64,000 bases of DNA from Methylobacterium terrae (GCF_003173755.1 NZ_CP029553.1:3868001-3932000); one strand, 5' to 3'; positions 1 to 11,451 are shown, counted from the first letter of the stretch. Notes: generated from the letters alone by a model not told the origin. Translations and numbers: made by a program.

Positions 1-190
1 GCACCGCCGCGCTCCAGCCGGAGATGCGGCCTGAAGGCCGTTAGGCCGGATCCCGGGTGCGGTTTGGGGGATGGATGGATCGGCCGCGCCGGTCTATGGC
101 CATCCTCCCGTTGCGCGAGGCGCGGCGCGGGCCCACCTGCGCGGTCGGAAACCCGCCTCAGCGCGTCGAGAGGAGCGTCGCCCCCGCCCC

Positions 191-814
191 ATGCAGATCG
201 AAGCCGTCCCGCCGCAGACCCATCTGCCGCCCCTCGCCAAGCTCGCCCTGGAGCTCGGCCCCCTCGGGGTCTTCTTCCTCGGCAACGCCTACGCCGAGAA
301 GTTCGGCTTCGCGGCCGACCAGCGCCTGTTCGTGGCGACCGGGCTGTTCATCGTCGCGACCCTGGCGGCGCTCGCGATCCACTACGTCTGGGTGCGGCGG
401 CTGCCGATCATGCCGCTCGTCTCGGGCGTCGTGGTGGTGGTGTTCGGCGGGCTGACGCTGCTCCTGCGCGACGAATTGTTCATCAAGCTCAAGCCCACCA
501 TCGTGAACAGCCTGTTCGGCGCGGTGCTGCTCGGCGGCCTCGCCTTCGGCCGGCCGCTGCTGGCCCTGGTGCTCGACAGCGTGTTCGACCTCACCCAGGA
601 GGGCTGGCGCAAGCTCACCTTCCGCTGGGGCTTGTTCTTCTTCTTCCTCGCGGGCGTGAACGAGGTGGTGTGGCGCACCCAGACCACCGATTTCTGGGTC
701 AGCTTCAAGGTGTTCGGCATCATGCCGATCACCATCGCCTTCGCGCTGGCCCAGACGCCGCTGCTGCTGCGCTACGAGCGCAGGAAGGACGAGGACAAGT
801 CGGGCCGGGCATAA
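191..814 (+). CDS. yciB: Septation protein A / inner membrane protein YciB
   Basis: This 207-residue, strongly hydrophobic protein is recognised as YciB (septation protein A, IspZ family), an inner-membrane protein linked to cell-envelope synthesis and division. About five membrane segments are visible, with the conserved LKPT stretch near residue 100 and the aromatic WRKLTFRWG stretch near residue 145 that typify the family. The frame stays open upstream to 71, but only the ATG at 191 gives a normal N-terminus; the 40 upstream residues are Arg/Pro-rich and non-membrane. The endonuclease III-like gene follows about 100 bases downstream, past a short tandem repeat. Family assignment is firm; the precise biochemical role of YciB is not established. 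Confidence 0.9.
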   Translation: MQIEAVPPQTHLPPLAKLALELGPLGVFFLGNAYAEKFGFAADQRLFVATGLFIVATLAALAIHYVWVRRLPIMPLVSGVVVVVFGGLTLLLRDELFIKLKPTIVNSLFGAVLLGGLAFGRPLLALVLDSVFDLTQEGWRKLTFRWGLFFFFLAGVNEVVWRTQTTDFWVSFKVFGIMPITIAFALAQTPLLLRYERRKDEDKSGRA

Positions 815-816
815 TC

Positions 817-861
817 GGGCCAAGCATGGACAGGCCAAGCATAGACAGGCCAGCACAGGGA
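817..861. repeat. 15-bp direct tandem repeat between yciB and the nth-like gene
   Basis: Two consecutive 15-base units (817-831 and 832-846) share the core GGCCAAGCAT-GAC and differ at two positions. A degenerate third unit follows from 847. The repeat starts three bases after the yciB stop codon. Function unknown; it resembles in style the 18-bp array at tadA and the 21-bp array near 33.4 kb. Confidence 0.6.
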
Positions 862-911
862 CGCGGTGCCGCAGGCGGAACGGGGGCGGGACTTCGGCGA
901 TTCACCCCGTC

Positions 912-1646
912 ATGAGCGCCGCACCCGCCGACCTCGCCGAGAAGGCCCTGGCCATCCACCGCCGCCTGTGCGGGGTCTATGGCTGCCCGATCCCGTACTT
1001 CCACGACCTCGACCCGGTGAGCGAGCTGATCTCCTCGCTCCTGTCGCACCGCACCCGCAACGCCGATTCGGGCCGGGCCTTCAAGGCCCTGCGGGCGCGC
1101 TTCAACGACTGGGATTCGCTCGCCGCCGCGCCGACCGAGGAGGTGCAGGCGCTGATCTCCGGCGTGACCTGGCCCGAGCTGAAGGCGCCCCGCATCCAGG
1201 CGGTGCTGCGCGCCGTGCAGGCGCGGGCGGGGAGCCTCGACCTCGGCTTCCTGCGCGATCTTCCGGTGCCGGAGGCGCGGACCTGGCTCGAGGCGATCCC
1301 CGGGATCGGGCCGAAGACCAGCGCGGCGGTGCTGTCGTTCAGCAGCCTGCGGATGCCGGCCCTGCCGGTCGACAGCCACCACCACCGCGTGGCGCAGCGC
1401 ACCGGCCTGATCGGCCAGAAGGTCGATGTCGGCCCCGCCCACGCGATCCTCCGCGCCCAGCTGCCGGCGGACTGGGATGCGCAGCGCCTGTACGACAATC
1501 ACGAGGTCCTGATGCTGCACGGGCAGCGCTGCTGCTTCCACCGCAACCCGGCCTGCGGGGATTGCGCCGTGCTCGACCTCTGCCCCACCGGCCAAGCCCG
1601 GACGGAGGCGCGCAAGCCGCAGGGCACGGCGGCTCTGCACCCCTGA
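912..1646 (+). CDS. Endonuclease III-like DNA glycosylase/AP lyase with 4Fe-4S cluster
   Basis: A 244-residue member of the HhH-GPD DNA repair superfamily, expected to excise oxidised bases or act on related lesions in base-excision repair. The helix-hairpin-helix with the catalytic lysine region is seen as LEAIPGIGPKTSAAVL around residues 119-134. It is followed by VDSHHHR, which contains the catalytic-type Asp. The C-terminus carries C-X6-C-X2-C-X5-C, the 4Fe-4S loop of endonuclease III. It is longer at the N-terminus than E. coli Nth (211 residues) and the hairpin differs from typical Nth, so this is a divergent paralogue rather than certain nth. It is not obviously in an operon with either neighbour. 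Confidence 0.85.
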   Translation: MSAAPADLAEKALAIHRRLCGVYGCPIPYFHDLDPVSELISSLLSHRTRNADSGRAFKALRARFNDWDSLAAAPTEEVQALISGVTWPELKAPRIQAVLRAVQARAGSLDLGFLRDLPVPEARTWLEAIPGIGPKTSAAVLSFSSLRMPALPVDSHHHRVAQRTGLIGQKVDVGPAHAILRAQLPADWDAQRLYDNHEVLMLHGQRCCFHRNPACGDCAVLDLCPTGQARTEARKPQGTAALHP

Positions 1647-1747
1647 TTCCGCCCGCTTGACCCCCCTTCCGGAACGGTCCAGAACGCCGCGCCCGCGGGA
1701 TTGTGACAGCCCTCGGCCAGGGACCGACCCAAGGGACGACGATCACG

Positions 1748-2788
1748 ATGCCCGCGTTCAAGGAACTGGTCTTCTCCGGCGTCCAGCCGACCGGAAACCT
1801 GCACCTCGGCAACTATCTCGGCGCGATCAAGCGCTTCGTCGCCATGCAGGCGCAGTACGAGTGCCTGTACTGCGTCGTCGACCTGCACGCGATCACGGTC
1901 TGGCAGGACCCGGCCGAGCTGACGCGCCAGATCCGCGAGGTGACCGCGGCGTTCCTGGCGGCCGGCATCGACCCGGCCCGCTCCGTGGTGTTCAACCAGA
2001 GCCAGGTGCCGCAGCACGCCGAGCTCGCCTGGATCTTCAACTGCGTCGCCCGCCTCGGCTGGCTCAACCGCATGACGCAGTTCAAGGAGAAGGCCGGCAA
2101 GGACCGCGAGAACGCCAGCGTCGGCCTCTACGATTATCCGGTGCTGATGGCGGCCGACATCCTGGCCTACCGCGCCACCCACGTGCCGGTCGGCGAGGAC
2201 CAGAAGCAGCACCTCGAACTCACCCGCGACATCGCCCAGAAGTTCAACAACGACTTCGCGGGCGCGATCGCCGCGCAGGGCCACGGCGAGGCGTTCTTCC
2301 CGATCACCGAGCCGCTGATCGGCGGGCCGGCCGCCCGGGTGATGTCCTTGCGCGACGGCACGAAGAAGATGTCGAAATCGGACCCGTCCGACTACTCGCG
2401 CATCAACCTCACCGACGATTCGGACGCCATCGCCCAGAAGGTGCGCAAGGCCAAGACCGATGCCGAGCCCCTTCCCTCGGAGATCGCCGGCCTCGAGAAG
2501 CGGCCGGAGGCCGACAACCTCGTGGGCATCTTCGCGGCGCTCAACGACGCGACCCGCGAGGACGTGCTGCGGGATTACGGCGGCGCCCAGTTCTCGGCCT
2601 TCAAGGGAGCGCTGGTCGATCTCGCGGTGGCGAAGCTCGGCCCGATCGGCGCCGAGATGCAGCGTCTGGTCGCCGATCCCGGCCACATCGATTCGGTGCT
2701 GGCCGACGGTGCGGCGCGGGCCGAGGCGATCGCCGCCCCGAACATCGCCGCCGTGAAGGACATCGTCGGCTTCGTGCGCCGGCGCTGA
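1748..2788 (+). CDS. trpS: Tryptophanyl-tRNA synthetase
   Basis: This 346-residue class I aminoacyl-tRNA synthetase charges tRNA-Trp in the cytoplasm. The HIGH-type signature is HLGN, near residue 17 after FSGVQPTGN, and the KMSKS loop is intact (KKMSKS, near residue 209). Length matches bacterial TrpRS. An in-frame GTG at 1703 would add 15 residues, but the ATG at 1748 starts directly with the conserved N-terminus ([16 protein letters not shown]) and is preferred. A strong palindrome follows the gene at 2823 and may end its transcript. In related genomes trpS often sits near murJ and universal stress genes; that context is absent here. Confidence 0.97.
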   Translation: MPAFKELVFSGVQPTGNLHLGNYLGAIKRFVAMQAQYECLYCVVDLHAITVWQDPAELTRQIREVTAAFLAAGIDPARSVVFNQSQVPQHAELAWIFNCVARLGWLNRMTQFKEKAGKDRENASVGLYDYPVLMAADILAYRATHVPVGEDQKQHLELTRDIAQKFNNDFAGAIAAQGHGEAFFPITEPLIGGPAARVMSLRDGTKKMSKSDPSDYSRINLTDDSDAIAQKVRKAKTDAEPLPSEIAGLEKRPEADNLVGIFAALNDATREDVLRDYGGAQFSAFKGALVDLAVAKLGPIGAEMQRLVADPGHIDSVLADGAARAEAIAAPNIAAVKDIVGFVRRR

Positions 2789-2822
2789 AGGGCGGTTCGA
2801 TCCCAATGCCGCGGACCTGACA

Positions 2823-2876
2823 CCCGCCGGCGTCATTCCGAGGCCGCGCAGCGGAACCCGGAATGACGCCGGCGGG
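2823..2876. repeat. Dispersed palindromic element (GTCATTCC...GGAATGAC type), possible trpS terminator
   Basis: Perfect 18-base inverted repeat: arms at 2823-2840 and 2859-2876 around an 18-base loop rich in GCGCAGCGGAACC. The arms end in GTCATTCCG / CGGAATGAC, a sequence type I recall as a dispersed intergenic palindrome in many alphaproteobacteria. It lies 34 bases after the trpS stop, and no T-run follows. It could form an RNA hairpin protecting or ending the trpS transcript. Confidence 0.8.
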
Positions 2877-3097
2877 CTCGAGGTCTGCCGGCTCGATCGA
2901 TCGGACCCGGCGACGAGCGAAGTACCGACTATGGTATTCGTCCGATACCGGACGATCCGAGTCGTGCTCAGTCGAGTATCTGACGATCGCTTCCGCCTAC
3001 AGGCCGCCAGAGCCTGAACATGCGCCGCCCTCGCGAACCGCTGCGTGAAATCCATCCCGCGCGTTCGCCGTCCGCGTGCGACCGCACGAAGTCATTC
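2877..3097. other. Non-coding stretch after trpS palindrome
   Basis: Together with the palindrome, the 309 bases after trpS hold no convincing gene. Base composition is less GC-rich than the surroundings, with short AT-containing words such as GTATTCGTCCGATACC. No recognised promoter, RNA or repeat was found in this part. Confidence 0.5.
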
Positions 3098-3316
3098 TCA
3101 CATCTTGCCGCTGGCCTTGAGCTGTGTCAGCCGCTTCACGGCCCGCTCGGCCGAATCATCCCGCTGCACATCCCGCGCCCATTCCTCGATCAGGGTGGGG
3201 CGGGAGCGCAGCCCTTGCAGCAACACATCCATCTCGTCCCTCAGAACGGTGTTCCGGGGAGCTGTCTGCTTCTTGGACGACGGGGGTGATTTGTGCTGGC
3301 TCGACATGCCGGGCAT
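3098..3316 (-). CDS. Small hypothetical protein (72 residues)
   Basis: An open frame of 72 codons on the minus strand with a balanced, protein-like composition: a charged, probably helical half (LIEEWARDVQRDDSAERAVKRL) after a Ser/Lys-rich N-terminus. No domain is recognised. Two in-frame ATGs (3316 and 3307) are possible starts and neither has a strong ribosome site. It stands alone between trpS and a divergently transcribed HAD hydrolase. It may be a lineage-specific small protein, or a chance frame in a non-coding gap. Confidence 0.4.
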   Translation of the reverse strand: MPGMSSQHKSPPSSKKQTAPRNTVLRDEMDVLLQGLRSRPTLIEEWARDVQRDDSAERAVKRLTQLKASGKM

Positions 3317-3476
3317 GCTCTGACGACGTCGTTAACGGATGGTAAATGTCCGCCCGATCCCGGCCTTCCGCCGGCCTCGCTCACCCGATGGTGATGGATC
3401 ACGGCAGGCGGGCTTGAAGCGCGACCGGCGCGGCCGATAACCCGGACGACGCGATCCACCCCCGGAGGTTGTCCGC

Positions 3477-4181
3477 ATGGCGATCCAGGCCCTCGTCTTC
3501 GACGTTTTCGGTACCCTGCTCGACTGGCACGGCGGCGTCGCCCGAGAGGCCTCCCGGCTCCTCGCGCCGTTCCGGCCCGACCTCGACGGCGCCGCCTTCG
3601 CGCGGGCCTGGCGCGACCGCTACCAGCCCGGCATGGAGCCGATCCGCCAGGGCGCCCGCCCGTACACCGACCTCGATACCCTGCACGGCGAGAGCCTGGA
3701 GGGCGTGCTGGCCGGCCTGAACCTCGCCGACGCGGTGCCGCCGGAGATCCGGCGGGACCTGGTCCTCGCCTGGCACCGGCTCGACGCTTGGCCCGAGGTG
3801 CCGGACGCCCTGGCGCGACTGCGCGAACAATACCTGCTGGCGCCGTGCTCCAACGCGCATGTGCGGCTTGCCATCGCGCATGCCCGCCGCAACCGCCTGC
3901 CCTGGGACACGGTGCTCGGGGCCGAGATCGCCCAGGACTACAAGCCGAAGCCCGCCGTCTATCTCCGCGCCGTCGAGTCGCTGCGGCTCCGGCCGGACGA
4001 GGTGATGATGGTGGCGGCCCACTCCTCCGACCTCGCGGCGGCAGCCGCCTGCGGGCTCGCCACCGCCCACGTCGCCCGGCCCGGGGAGAGCGGCCCGGGC
4101 ACCGGCGAGCCGGCACCGCTGGTACCGGTCGACATCGCCGCGTCGGACTTGGCGGATCTGGCGCGGCAGCTCGGCTGCTGA
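3477..4181 (+). CDS. HAD superfamily hydrolase, haloacid dehalogenase type II
   Basis: A 234-residue HAD-superfamily enzyme. Motif I is VFDVFGTLLDW with the nucleophilic Asp near residue 9; motif II is the Ser of PCSNAHV; motif III is the Lys of YKPKPAVY; motif IV is MMVAAHSSDL. The VAAH-xx-DL form of motif IV and the FGTLLDW start are characteristic of L-2-haloacid dehalogenases (type II), which hydrolyse short 2-haloalkanoates. Many relatives have other small substrates, so the substrate is inferred only. A good ribosome site (GGAGG at about 3464) fixes the ATG at 3477. Monocistronic as far as can be seen, convergent with clpB. Confidence 0.85.
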   Translation: MAIQALVFDVFGTLLDWHGGVAREASRLLAPFRPDLDGAAFARAWRDRYQPGMEPIRQGARPYTDLDTLHGESLEGVLAGLNLADAVPPEIRRDLVLAWHRLDAWPEVPDALARLREQYLLAPCSNAHVRLAIAHARRNRLPWDTVLGAEIAQDYKPKPAVYLRAVESLRLRPDEVMMVAAHSSDLAAAAACGLATAHVARPGESGPGTGEPAPLVPVDIAASDLADLARQLGC

Positions 4182-4349
4182 AGGGCATCTCACTTGGCGG
4201 CGGCGGCAATGCGAGCCCCCGTTTCCACCCGCGACCTCATCCTGAGGTGCAGGCGGCGGGTGGAATGGTAGGATGTGGGCCCATCGAACAGGCAAGCCAT
4301 GAAGAAGGGACCCGCCCCCTGTGAAGAGGCGGATCCTCTGACGACAGCG

Positions 4350-7004
<2,655 letters not shown>

Positions 7005-7125
7005 GAATTCGCTCCTCCTCGGCCGACCTCCCGCCCTCGAAGAGGCGACGGGGATCGAAAGGTTCGCCCTCGCGCGTCGAACCGCGCGCCGGACGCCGGC
7101 CCTTCCAGGAAGCCGCCGGCCCTCC

Positions 7126-7155
7126 CCATGTGGTGTGACATATCGGTAACACAAG
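7126..7155 (-). promoter_or_regulatory. Putative sigma-32 (RpoH) heat-shock promoter of clpB
   Basis: On the minus strand, CCCCTTGTGT (with CTTGTGT at 7155-7149) is followed after 15 bases by CCACATGG (7133-7126). This resembles the sigma-32 pattern CTTG-AA, 13-15 bases, CCCCAT-T. It lies about 120 bases upstream of the clpB ATG, a classical RpoH target. The -10 element matches only partly. Confidence 0.4.
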
Positions 7156-7264
7156 GGGCGGGCGCCCCGATTTCGCGGGCGCAAGGCATGCGGCGGGGGG
7201 ATGGGTCGGCGGGAGGCGCTGCGCCCGATGTTCAGGACGGCCGATTTCCACTAACCAAGGGGGC

Positions 7265-8038
7265 ATGACCTCCGCCGCCCTCACCGTCACCGCCCTCCAC
7301 CGCTACCCGGTGAAGGGGCTCTCGCCCGAACCCCTCGCCTCGGCCGCGCTGCAAGCCGGCGCCTACTTCCCGGGCGACCGGCTGTTCGCGGTGGAGAACG
7401 GCCCGAGCGGCTTCGATCCCGCCGCCCCGGTGCATCAGCCCAAGATCAAGTACCTGATGCTGATGCGCAACGAGGCCCTGGCCCGCCTGACCACGGCCTA
7501 CGACGACGCCACCGGCGTGCTGACGATCCGCGAGGGCGACCGCGAGGCGGCGAGCGGGGATCTCGGGACGTCGGAGGGACGGCTTGCCATCGAGGCGTTC
7601 TTTCGCCGCTACATCCCGAAGGAGCTGCGCGGCCCGCCGAAGGTGCTCGCCGCGCCGCAGGGCTATCGCTTCACCGATTCGCGCAGCGGCTTCGTCTCGC
7701 TCATCAACCTCGCGAGCGTCGCGGCGGTCGAGGACATGGTGGGCGCGCCGGTCGATCCGCTGCGCTTCCGCGGCAACCTGCACGTCACCGGCCTGCCGGC
7801 CTTCGCCGAGCTCGACCTCGTCGGGACCGAGTTCGTCACGGATGCAGGCGTGCGCCTGAAGGTGACGAAGCGCATCGTGCGCTGCGCCGCCACCAACGTC
7901 GATCCGGCGACGGGCGAGCGCGACCTCGCGATCCCCGACGCCCTGCAGAGGAACCTCGGCCACGCCGATTGCGGCGTCTACGCCGAGGTGGCGGCGGGGG
8001 GCGAGGTGCGGGCGGGGGACGTGCTGCGGGTGGGCTGA
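7265..8038 (+). CDS. MOSC-domain molybdenum cofactor sulfurase-like protein (mARC/YcbX type)
   Basis: A 257-residue protein with an N-terminal MOSC_N beta-barrel (HRYPVKGLSPE, residues about 9-20) and a MOSC domain containing the RFRGNLHV stretch. It also has the probable Moco-ligating cysteine in KRIVRCAATNVDP (near residue 204). This arrangement matches the YcbX/mARC group, which reduces N-hydroxylated compounds using a molybdenum cofactor. The C-terminal ferredoxin domain of E. coli YcbX is absent, so an external electron donor would be needed. It is divergent from clpB and convergent with the RloB gene, whose remnant ends only 12 bases away. Confidence 0.85.
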   Translation: MTSAALTVTALHRYPVKGLSPEPLASAALQAGAYFPGDRLFAVENGPSGFDPAAPVHQPKIKYLMLMRNEALARLTTAYDDATGVLTIREGDREAASGDLGTSEGRLAIEAFFRRYIPKELRGPPKVLAAPQGYRFTDSRSGFVSLINLASVAAVEDMVGAPVDPLRFRGNLHVTGLPAFAELDLVGTEFVTDAGVRLKVTKRIVRCAATNVDPATGERDLAIPDALQRNLGHADCGVYAEVAAGGEVRAGDVLRVG

Positions 8039-8050
8039 CAGGGCTTGAGG

Positions 8051-8619
8051 TCAGTCGCGGCCGAACTCGAGGGCTGTGAGCAGGCATGTCAGCGCCGCCT
8101 CGGCCTCGGCGACCCGGAGCACCGCGGCCTCGTCCAGCCGCGCGGCCAGCCTGTCGGCGGGAAGGGCCTTTCGATATTCCGGCCAGCGCTTCTGAAGCTC
8201 TTCCAACGCCCGGGCGCTGTTCGTTGGGCGCAAGGCGCGCAGCCTTCGAGATGGCGCAGGATCAGGGCCTCGTGGCAGGGAATCTGCCAGATCAGCATCA
8301 GGCCATTCCGCTCGGCGGTGCCGGCCACTTTCGCGTCGCGGTCCGGGTTGCGTCCCGTCGTGTCGCCGTCCAAGAGGACAGCCTTGAAGGCGTAATCCTC
8401 TCCGAGATCGGCCCGCCGTCGCGCTTGCCGGGCGGCCAGTTCGACCAGGGCCAAGGGATCGCCTCCCCCAGGCTGAAGGATGACCGCATCGATGTGGACC
8501 CGGCGGTGGCGCGCCTCCACGAGCCGGCCGAGCAGCACCCCGTAGCTGCGCTCGCTCTCGCCCTCGCAGCCGAGGAAGATCCGCCGTCGTTGTGGGATCT
8601 TTCGCGGGCTGCGCGTCAT
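8051..8619 (-). pseudogene. RloB-like protein, frameshifted (second gene of an AbiL/PARIS-like module)
   Basis: The reading starts at ATG 8619, overlapping the ATPase stop by four bases (ATGA). It encodes an RloB-type N-terminus: RRRIFLGCEGESERSYG, then LLDGDTTGRNPDRDA and LMLIWQIPCHEALILRHLEG. Near 8215-8245 the frame is lost. The expected C-terminus (ALEELQKRWPEYRK onward, to 8051) continues in another frame that needs a single inserted base or two deleted bases to join. RloB proteins (PF13707) are thought to be Toprim-related nucleases that act as effectors beside AAA15 ATPases. As it stands the product would have a nonsense tail of about 50 residues. Mutation is more likely than assembly error, since flanking genes are intact, but this is not proven. 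Confidence 0.75.
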
Positions 8620-9825
8620 CCGATCTGTGGCACCGCGCCGAACAGGCCGCCCATGTATTTGCGGTAGAAGTTGTCGTCGGCGGAGATCTTGTCGATGTCG
8701 CTCAGGCCGTAGACCTGAGTGCGACCGGCGCCGTCCTTCTCGCAGAACAGCACCTCGCCGGGGGTCAAGTGCTCCAGCAGGGAGGCATTGTGGCAAGTGA
8801 TCCAGAGCTGAGCGTCGTGCGGATTACGCCCCGGATCATGAAACCAGCGGAGAATTTCGGGGAGGACGAGAGGATGAATGGCGGCGTCAAGCTCGTCGAT
8901 GATTGCCACGCCGCCGCGCTCCAGAACGAAAACCAGAGAAGGATAAAGCTTGAAGAATTGCCGCGTGCCGTGGCTCTCAAACCCAAACGGCATTGGCGCG
9001 AAGAGACCGTGGTGCGAAAAAAATGCCGCGGGTGTACCGCCGACGATACTGACTTCGACCTGCGCCACACCGACATCGATTCGTGCAATATCGTTATTAA
9101 TTTTCTCAATATAATGCGGGTTGTCAAAATAATACTTTATCACATCCTCATCGTTTAAATTCCATTCTATTGAATAATATATTTTTTTCAACTGTGTCGG
9201 CGATGTCTATAATATATTTTGAATAGGGATGATTAATCTGTGCCAGCGTCGAGATTGCGCTCGCATTGGATCTGAGGATCGCCTCCAGTGCACCACGGTG
9301 CCGATGAAGGTTAAAAGACTTTGCAGCTGACACCGTCTTGTCAGATCGGCGCTCGAAGAGCGTGACCTTTCTTCCCTGTGGCCAGTAGAGAAGCGACTCC
9401 GTAACGAGTGGGGCCGCAAGGTCGCCCTCAATCGTCAACTCGTAGACGTACCGACACTGACGACCCTGAGGATCATCGGCCGCGGCAAGATCGACCGGGC
9501 CACCGAGATGAACCGCCAGCCGGGTCGGCGCCTTCAATCCGACTTCGTCGTTGAAGCGCTCGAACGGCAGCCGGTTGGTCGGACCAGCCCCAAAGCTGTC
9601 CTTGATGAACCAGATGAGGAACGACAGCGCTCGCAGGACGTTCGACTTGCCCGACGCGTTGGCACCGAACAGAGCGACGACCTTCGGCGCATGCTCGCGC
9701 GATCCACGCCACAATGGCGCCGCGCGGCTCACTTCGTCCGGATGCGTCCCCGTCACCCGCAGGTCGATCACCTGCCGGTCGCGGATCGACGCGAAATTCT
9801 CGATTTCGAGGCGGTGGATCACCAT
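8616..9825 (-). pseudogene. AAA15-family ATPase (COG1106, AbiLi/AriA-like), frameshifted at an A7 run
   Basis: Two overlapping frames together encode an ATPase of about 402 residues. The first frame (9825 down to 9148) has an SMC/RecF-like N-terminus (IHRLEIENFASIRD) and Walker A ALFGANASGKSN at residues 51-62. The second frame (to 8616) has Walker B VAIIDELDAAIHP and the switch histidine LWITCHNASLL. The frames join exactly if one A is removed from the seven-A run at 9188-9182 (minus strand), giving ADTVEKIYYSIEWN. The stretch 9060-9240 is much more AT-rich than the surroundings, suggesting acquired DNA. With the coupled RloB gene it forms a module typical of AbiL- or PARIS-like abortive infection. 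The gene could be dead, phase-variable or rescued by polymerase slippage. Confidence 0.8.
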
Positions 9826-9920
9826 CGGAACCCTGACCGCGGCTCAGCCAGGGACCCGCGCAACCGCGCCCATCATAGCGTCCGGCCGCTTCAGATCCCA
9901 GGCTGAACCCAGCGCCCGCC

Positions 9921-10130
9921 TCACCCCTTCGTCGGCAGCCAGGCCGGCTCCGGTTCCTGGCGCGGCAGCACCGCCGCCACCTCGTCGAGGTCGACCGTGT
10001 AGCTGTCGGTGAGGAGGCGCCAGAGATCCTGGCGGCTGGCGGCGCGGTCGCTGAGCGAGCTGACCGTCGCGGCGAGCAGCGCGGGGTTGGTGAGGGCGGG
10101 GCGCGGCAGGAGCAAGTCGGCGGGGCGCAT
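9921..10130 (-). CDS. Small hypothetical protein (69 residues)
   Basis: A 69-residue frame with normal codon use for this genome: MRPADLLLPRPALTNPALL followed by a DLWRLLTDSYTVDLDEVAAVLP segment and a Pro-rich end. No family is recognised. An alternative GTG start nine codons upstream (10157) is possible. It lies about 95 bases upstream of the AAA15/RloB module on the same strand, but the gap and the different base composition argue against a functional link. Confidence 0.5.
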   Translation of the reverse strand: MRPADLLLPRPALTNPALLAATVSSLSDRAASRQDLWRLLTDSYTVDLDEVAAVLPRQEPEPAWLPTKG

Positions 10131-10412
10131 CGGTCGGAACCTTGGTGGAGCGTCCACAGGATGTTCCCAACGTGGTTAACCATGCGTAAAGATCACCGTC
10201 ATCGAACCGTCGCGACCCGGGCCCAGAACCCGCGCCGGAGCCCGACGGCCCCGTGCGCGGGCGCGGTCGTCGCGCCCGGGAGCGTCGCGTGGAAGGTCCG
10301 CGTGCGATTTCGGTGTGACAGGCCGCGCGATGATGCGTAGAACCCCGCGCCGATACCGGCCGCGCGCCGCCCTCGTGCCGCGGCCCGACCCTGCGAGAGG
10401 AAACCCGCCGCG

Positions 10413-11336
10413 ATGAGCGATTCCGGAGCGGACAAAGCGCCCGACGTCCAGTTGCCCAACGTTCACGTGCGGGCCGAGGTCCTGGTCCAGGCGCTGCCCC
10501 ACATGCAGCGCTACGACGAGGAGATCGTCGTCATCAAGTACGGCGGCCACGCCATGGGCGACCGCGCCGCGGCGGAGGACTTCGCCGAGGACATCGTGCT
10601 GCTCGAGCAGTCGGGCTTGAAGCCCGTGGTGGTCCATGGCGGCGGGCCGCAGATCGGCCGCATGCTCGACCGGCTCGGCATCAAGTCCGAGTTCCGCGAG
10701 GGCCTGCGCGTCACCGACGAGGCCACCGTCGAGGTGGTCGAGATGGTCCTCGCCGGCTCGATCAACAAGCAGATCGTCGGCTGGATCTCGGCCGAGGGCG
10801 GCAAGGCAATCGGCCTGTGCGGCAAGGACGGCAACATGGTGCGGGCGCGCCGCGCCGCGCGCACGGTGGTCGATCCCGATTCCCACATCGAGCGCCACAT
10901 CGACCTCGGCCTCGTCGGCGAGCCCGAGCACGTCGACCGCACGGTGCTCGACGCAGTGCTGAAGGCCGAGCTGATCCCGGTCCTCGCCCCCGTGGCGGTC
11001 GGCGGCGACGGCCAGACCTACAACGTCAACGCCGACACCTTCGCGGGTGCGATCGCCGGGGCGATGCGGGCCAAGCGCCTGCTGCTCCTGACCGACGTGC
11101 CGGGCGTGCTCGACAAGAACAAGAAGCTGATCCCGGAACTGTCGATCGAGGATTGCCGCCGGCTCATCGCCGACGGGACCATCACGGCCGGCATGATCCC
11201 GAAGATCGAGACCTGCATCTACGCGCTGGAGCAGGGCGTCGAGGCGGTGGTCATCCTGGACGGCAAGGTGCCGCACGCGGTGCTGCTCGAGCTGTTCACC
11301 GATTACGGCGCCGGCACGCTGATCCGCCGGTCTTGA
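10413..11336 (+). CDS. argB: Acetylglutamate kinase
   Basis: A 307-residue N-acetyl-L-glutamate kinase, the second step of arginine biosynthesis: ATP-dependent phosphorylation of N-acetylglutamate. Diagnostic segments are [10 protein letters not shown] (phosphate-binding Lys and Gly loop), [12 protein letters not shown] (substrate loop), and [10 protein letters not shown] with GGMIPK-like AGMIPKIE near the C-terminus. The N-terminal helix before the kinase core, found in arginine-inhibitable hexameric enzymes, is present (about 30 residues before VVIKYGG), so feedback inhibition by arginine is likely. A ribosome site (GAGAGGAAA) precedes the ATG. It stands next to a HAD nucleotidase gene, as often seen in Hyphomicrobiales. 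Confidence 0.97.
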   Translation: MSDSGADKAPDVQLPNVHVRAEVLVQALPHMQRYDEEIVVIKYGGHAMGDRAAAEDFAEDIVLLEQSGLKPVVVHGGGPQIGRMLDRLGIKSEFREGLRVTDEATVEVVEMVLAGSINKQIVGWISAEGGKAIGLCGKDGNMVRARRAARTVVDPDSHIERHIDLGLVGEPEHVDRTVLDAVLKAELIPVLAPVAVGGDGQTYNVNADTFAGAIAGAMRAKRLLLLTDVPGVLDKNKKLIPELSIEDCRRLIADGTITAGMIPKIETCIYALEQGVEAVVILDGKVPHAVLLELFTDYGAGTLIRRS

Positions 11337-11349
11337 GACGCGCTCCCGG

Positions 11350-11373
11350 CGGGCGGCCCGACAGGACCGCCCG
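11350..11373. terminator. GC-rich hairpin after argB
   Basis: Ten-base arms CGGGCGGCCC (11350-11359) and GGACCGCCCG (11364-11373), with one mismatch and a GACA loop, sit 13 bases after the argB stop. No T-run follows, so it may act as a processing or Rho-assisted end rather than an intrinsic terminator. Confidence 0.35.
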
Positions 11374-11451
11374 TCCCCCGTCTTCCCTTCCGCCCCGCCT
11401 CGCTTATCTTGAGCGTCCGGGGCCGCGGGGCCCCCGTCGCCGGAACGTCCC

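Noticed and set aside
8592..9158. 188-codon plus-strand frame
   Set aside because: It is antisense to the AAA15 ATPase, which shows clear Walker B and switch motifs on the other strand.
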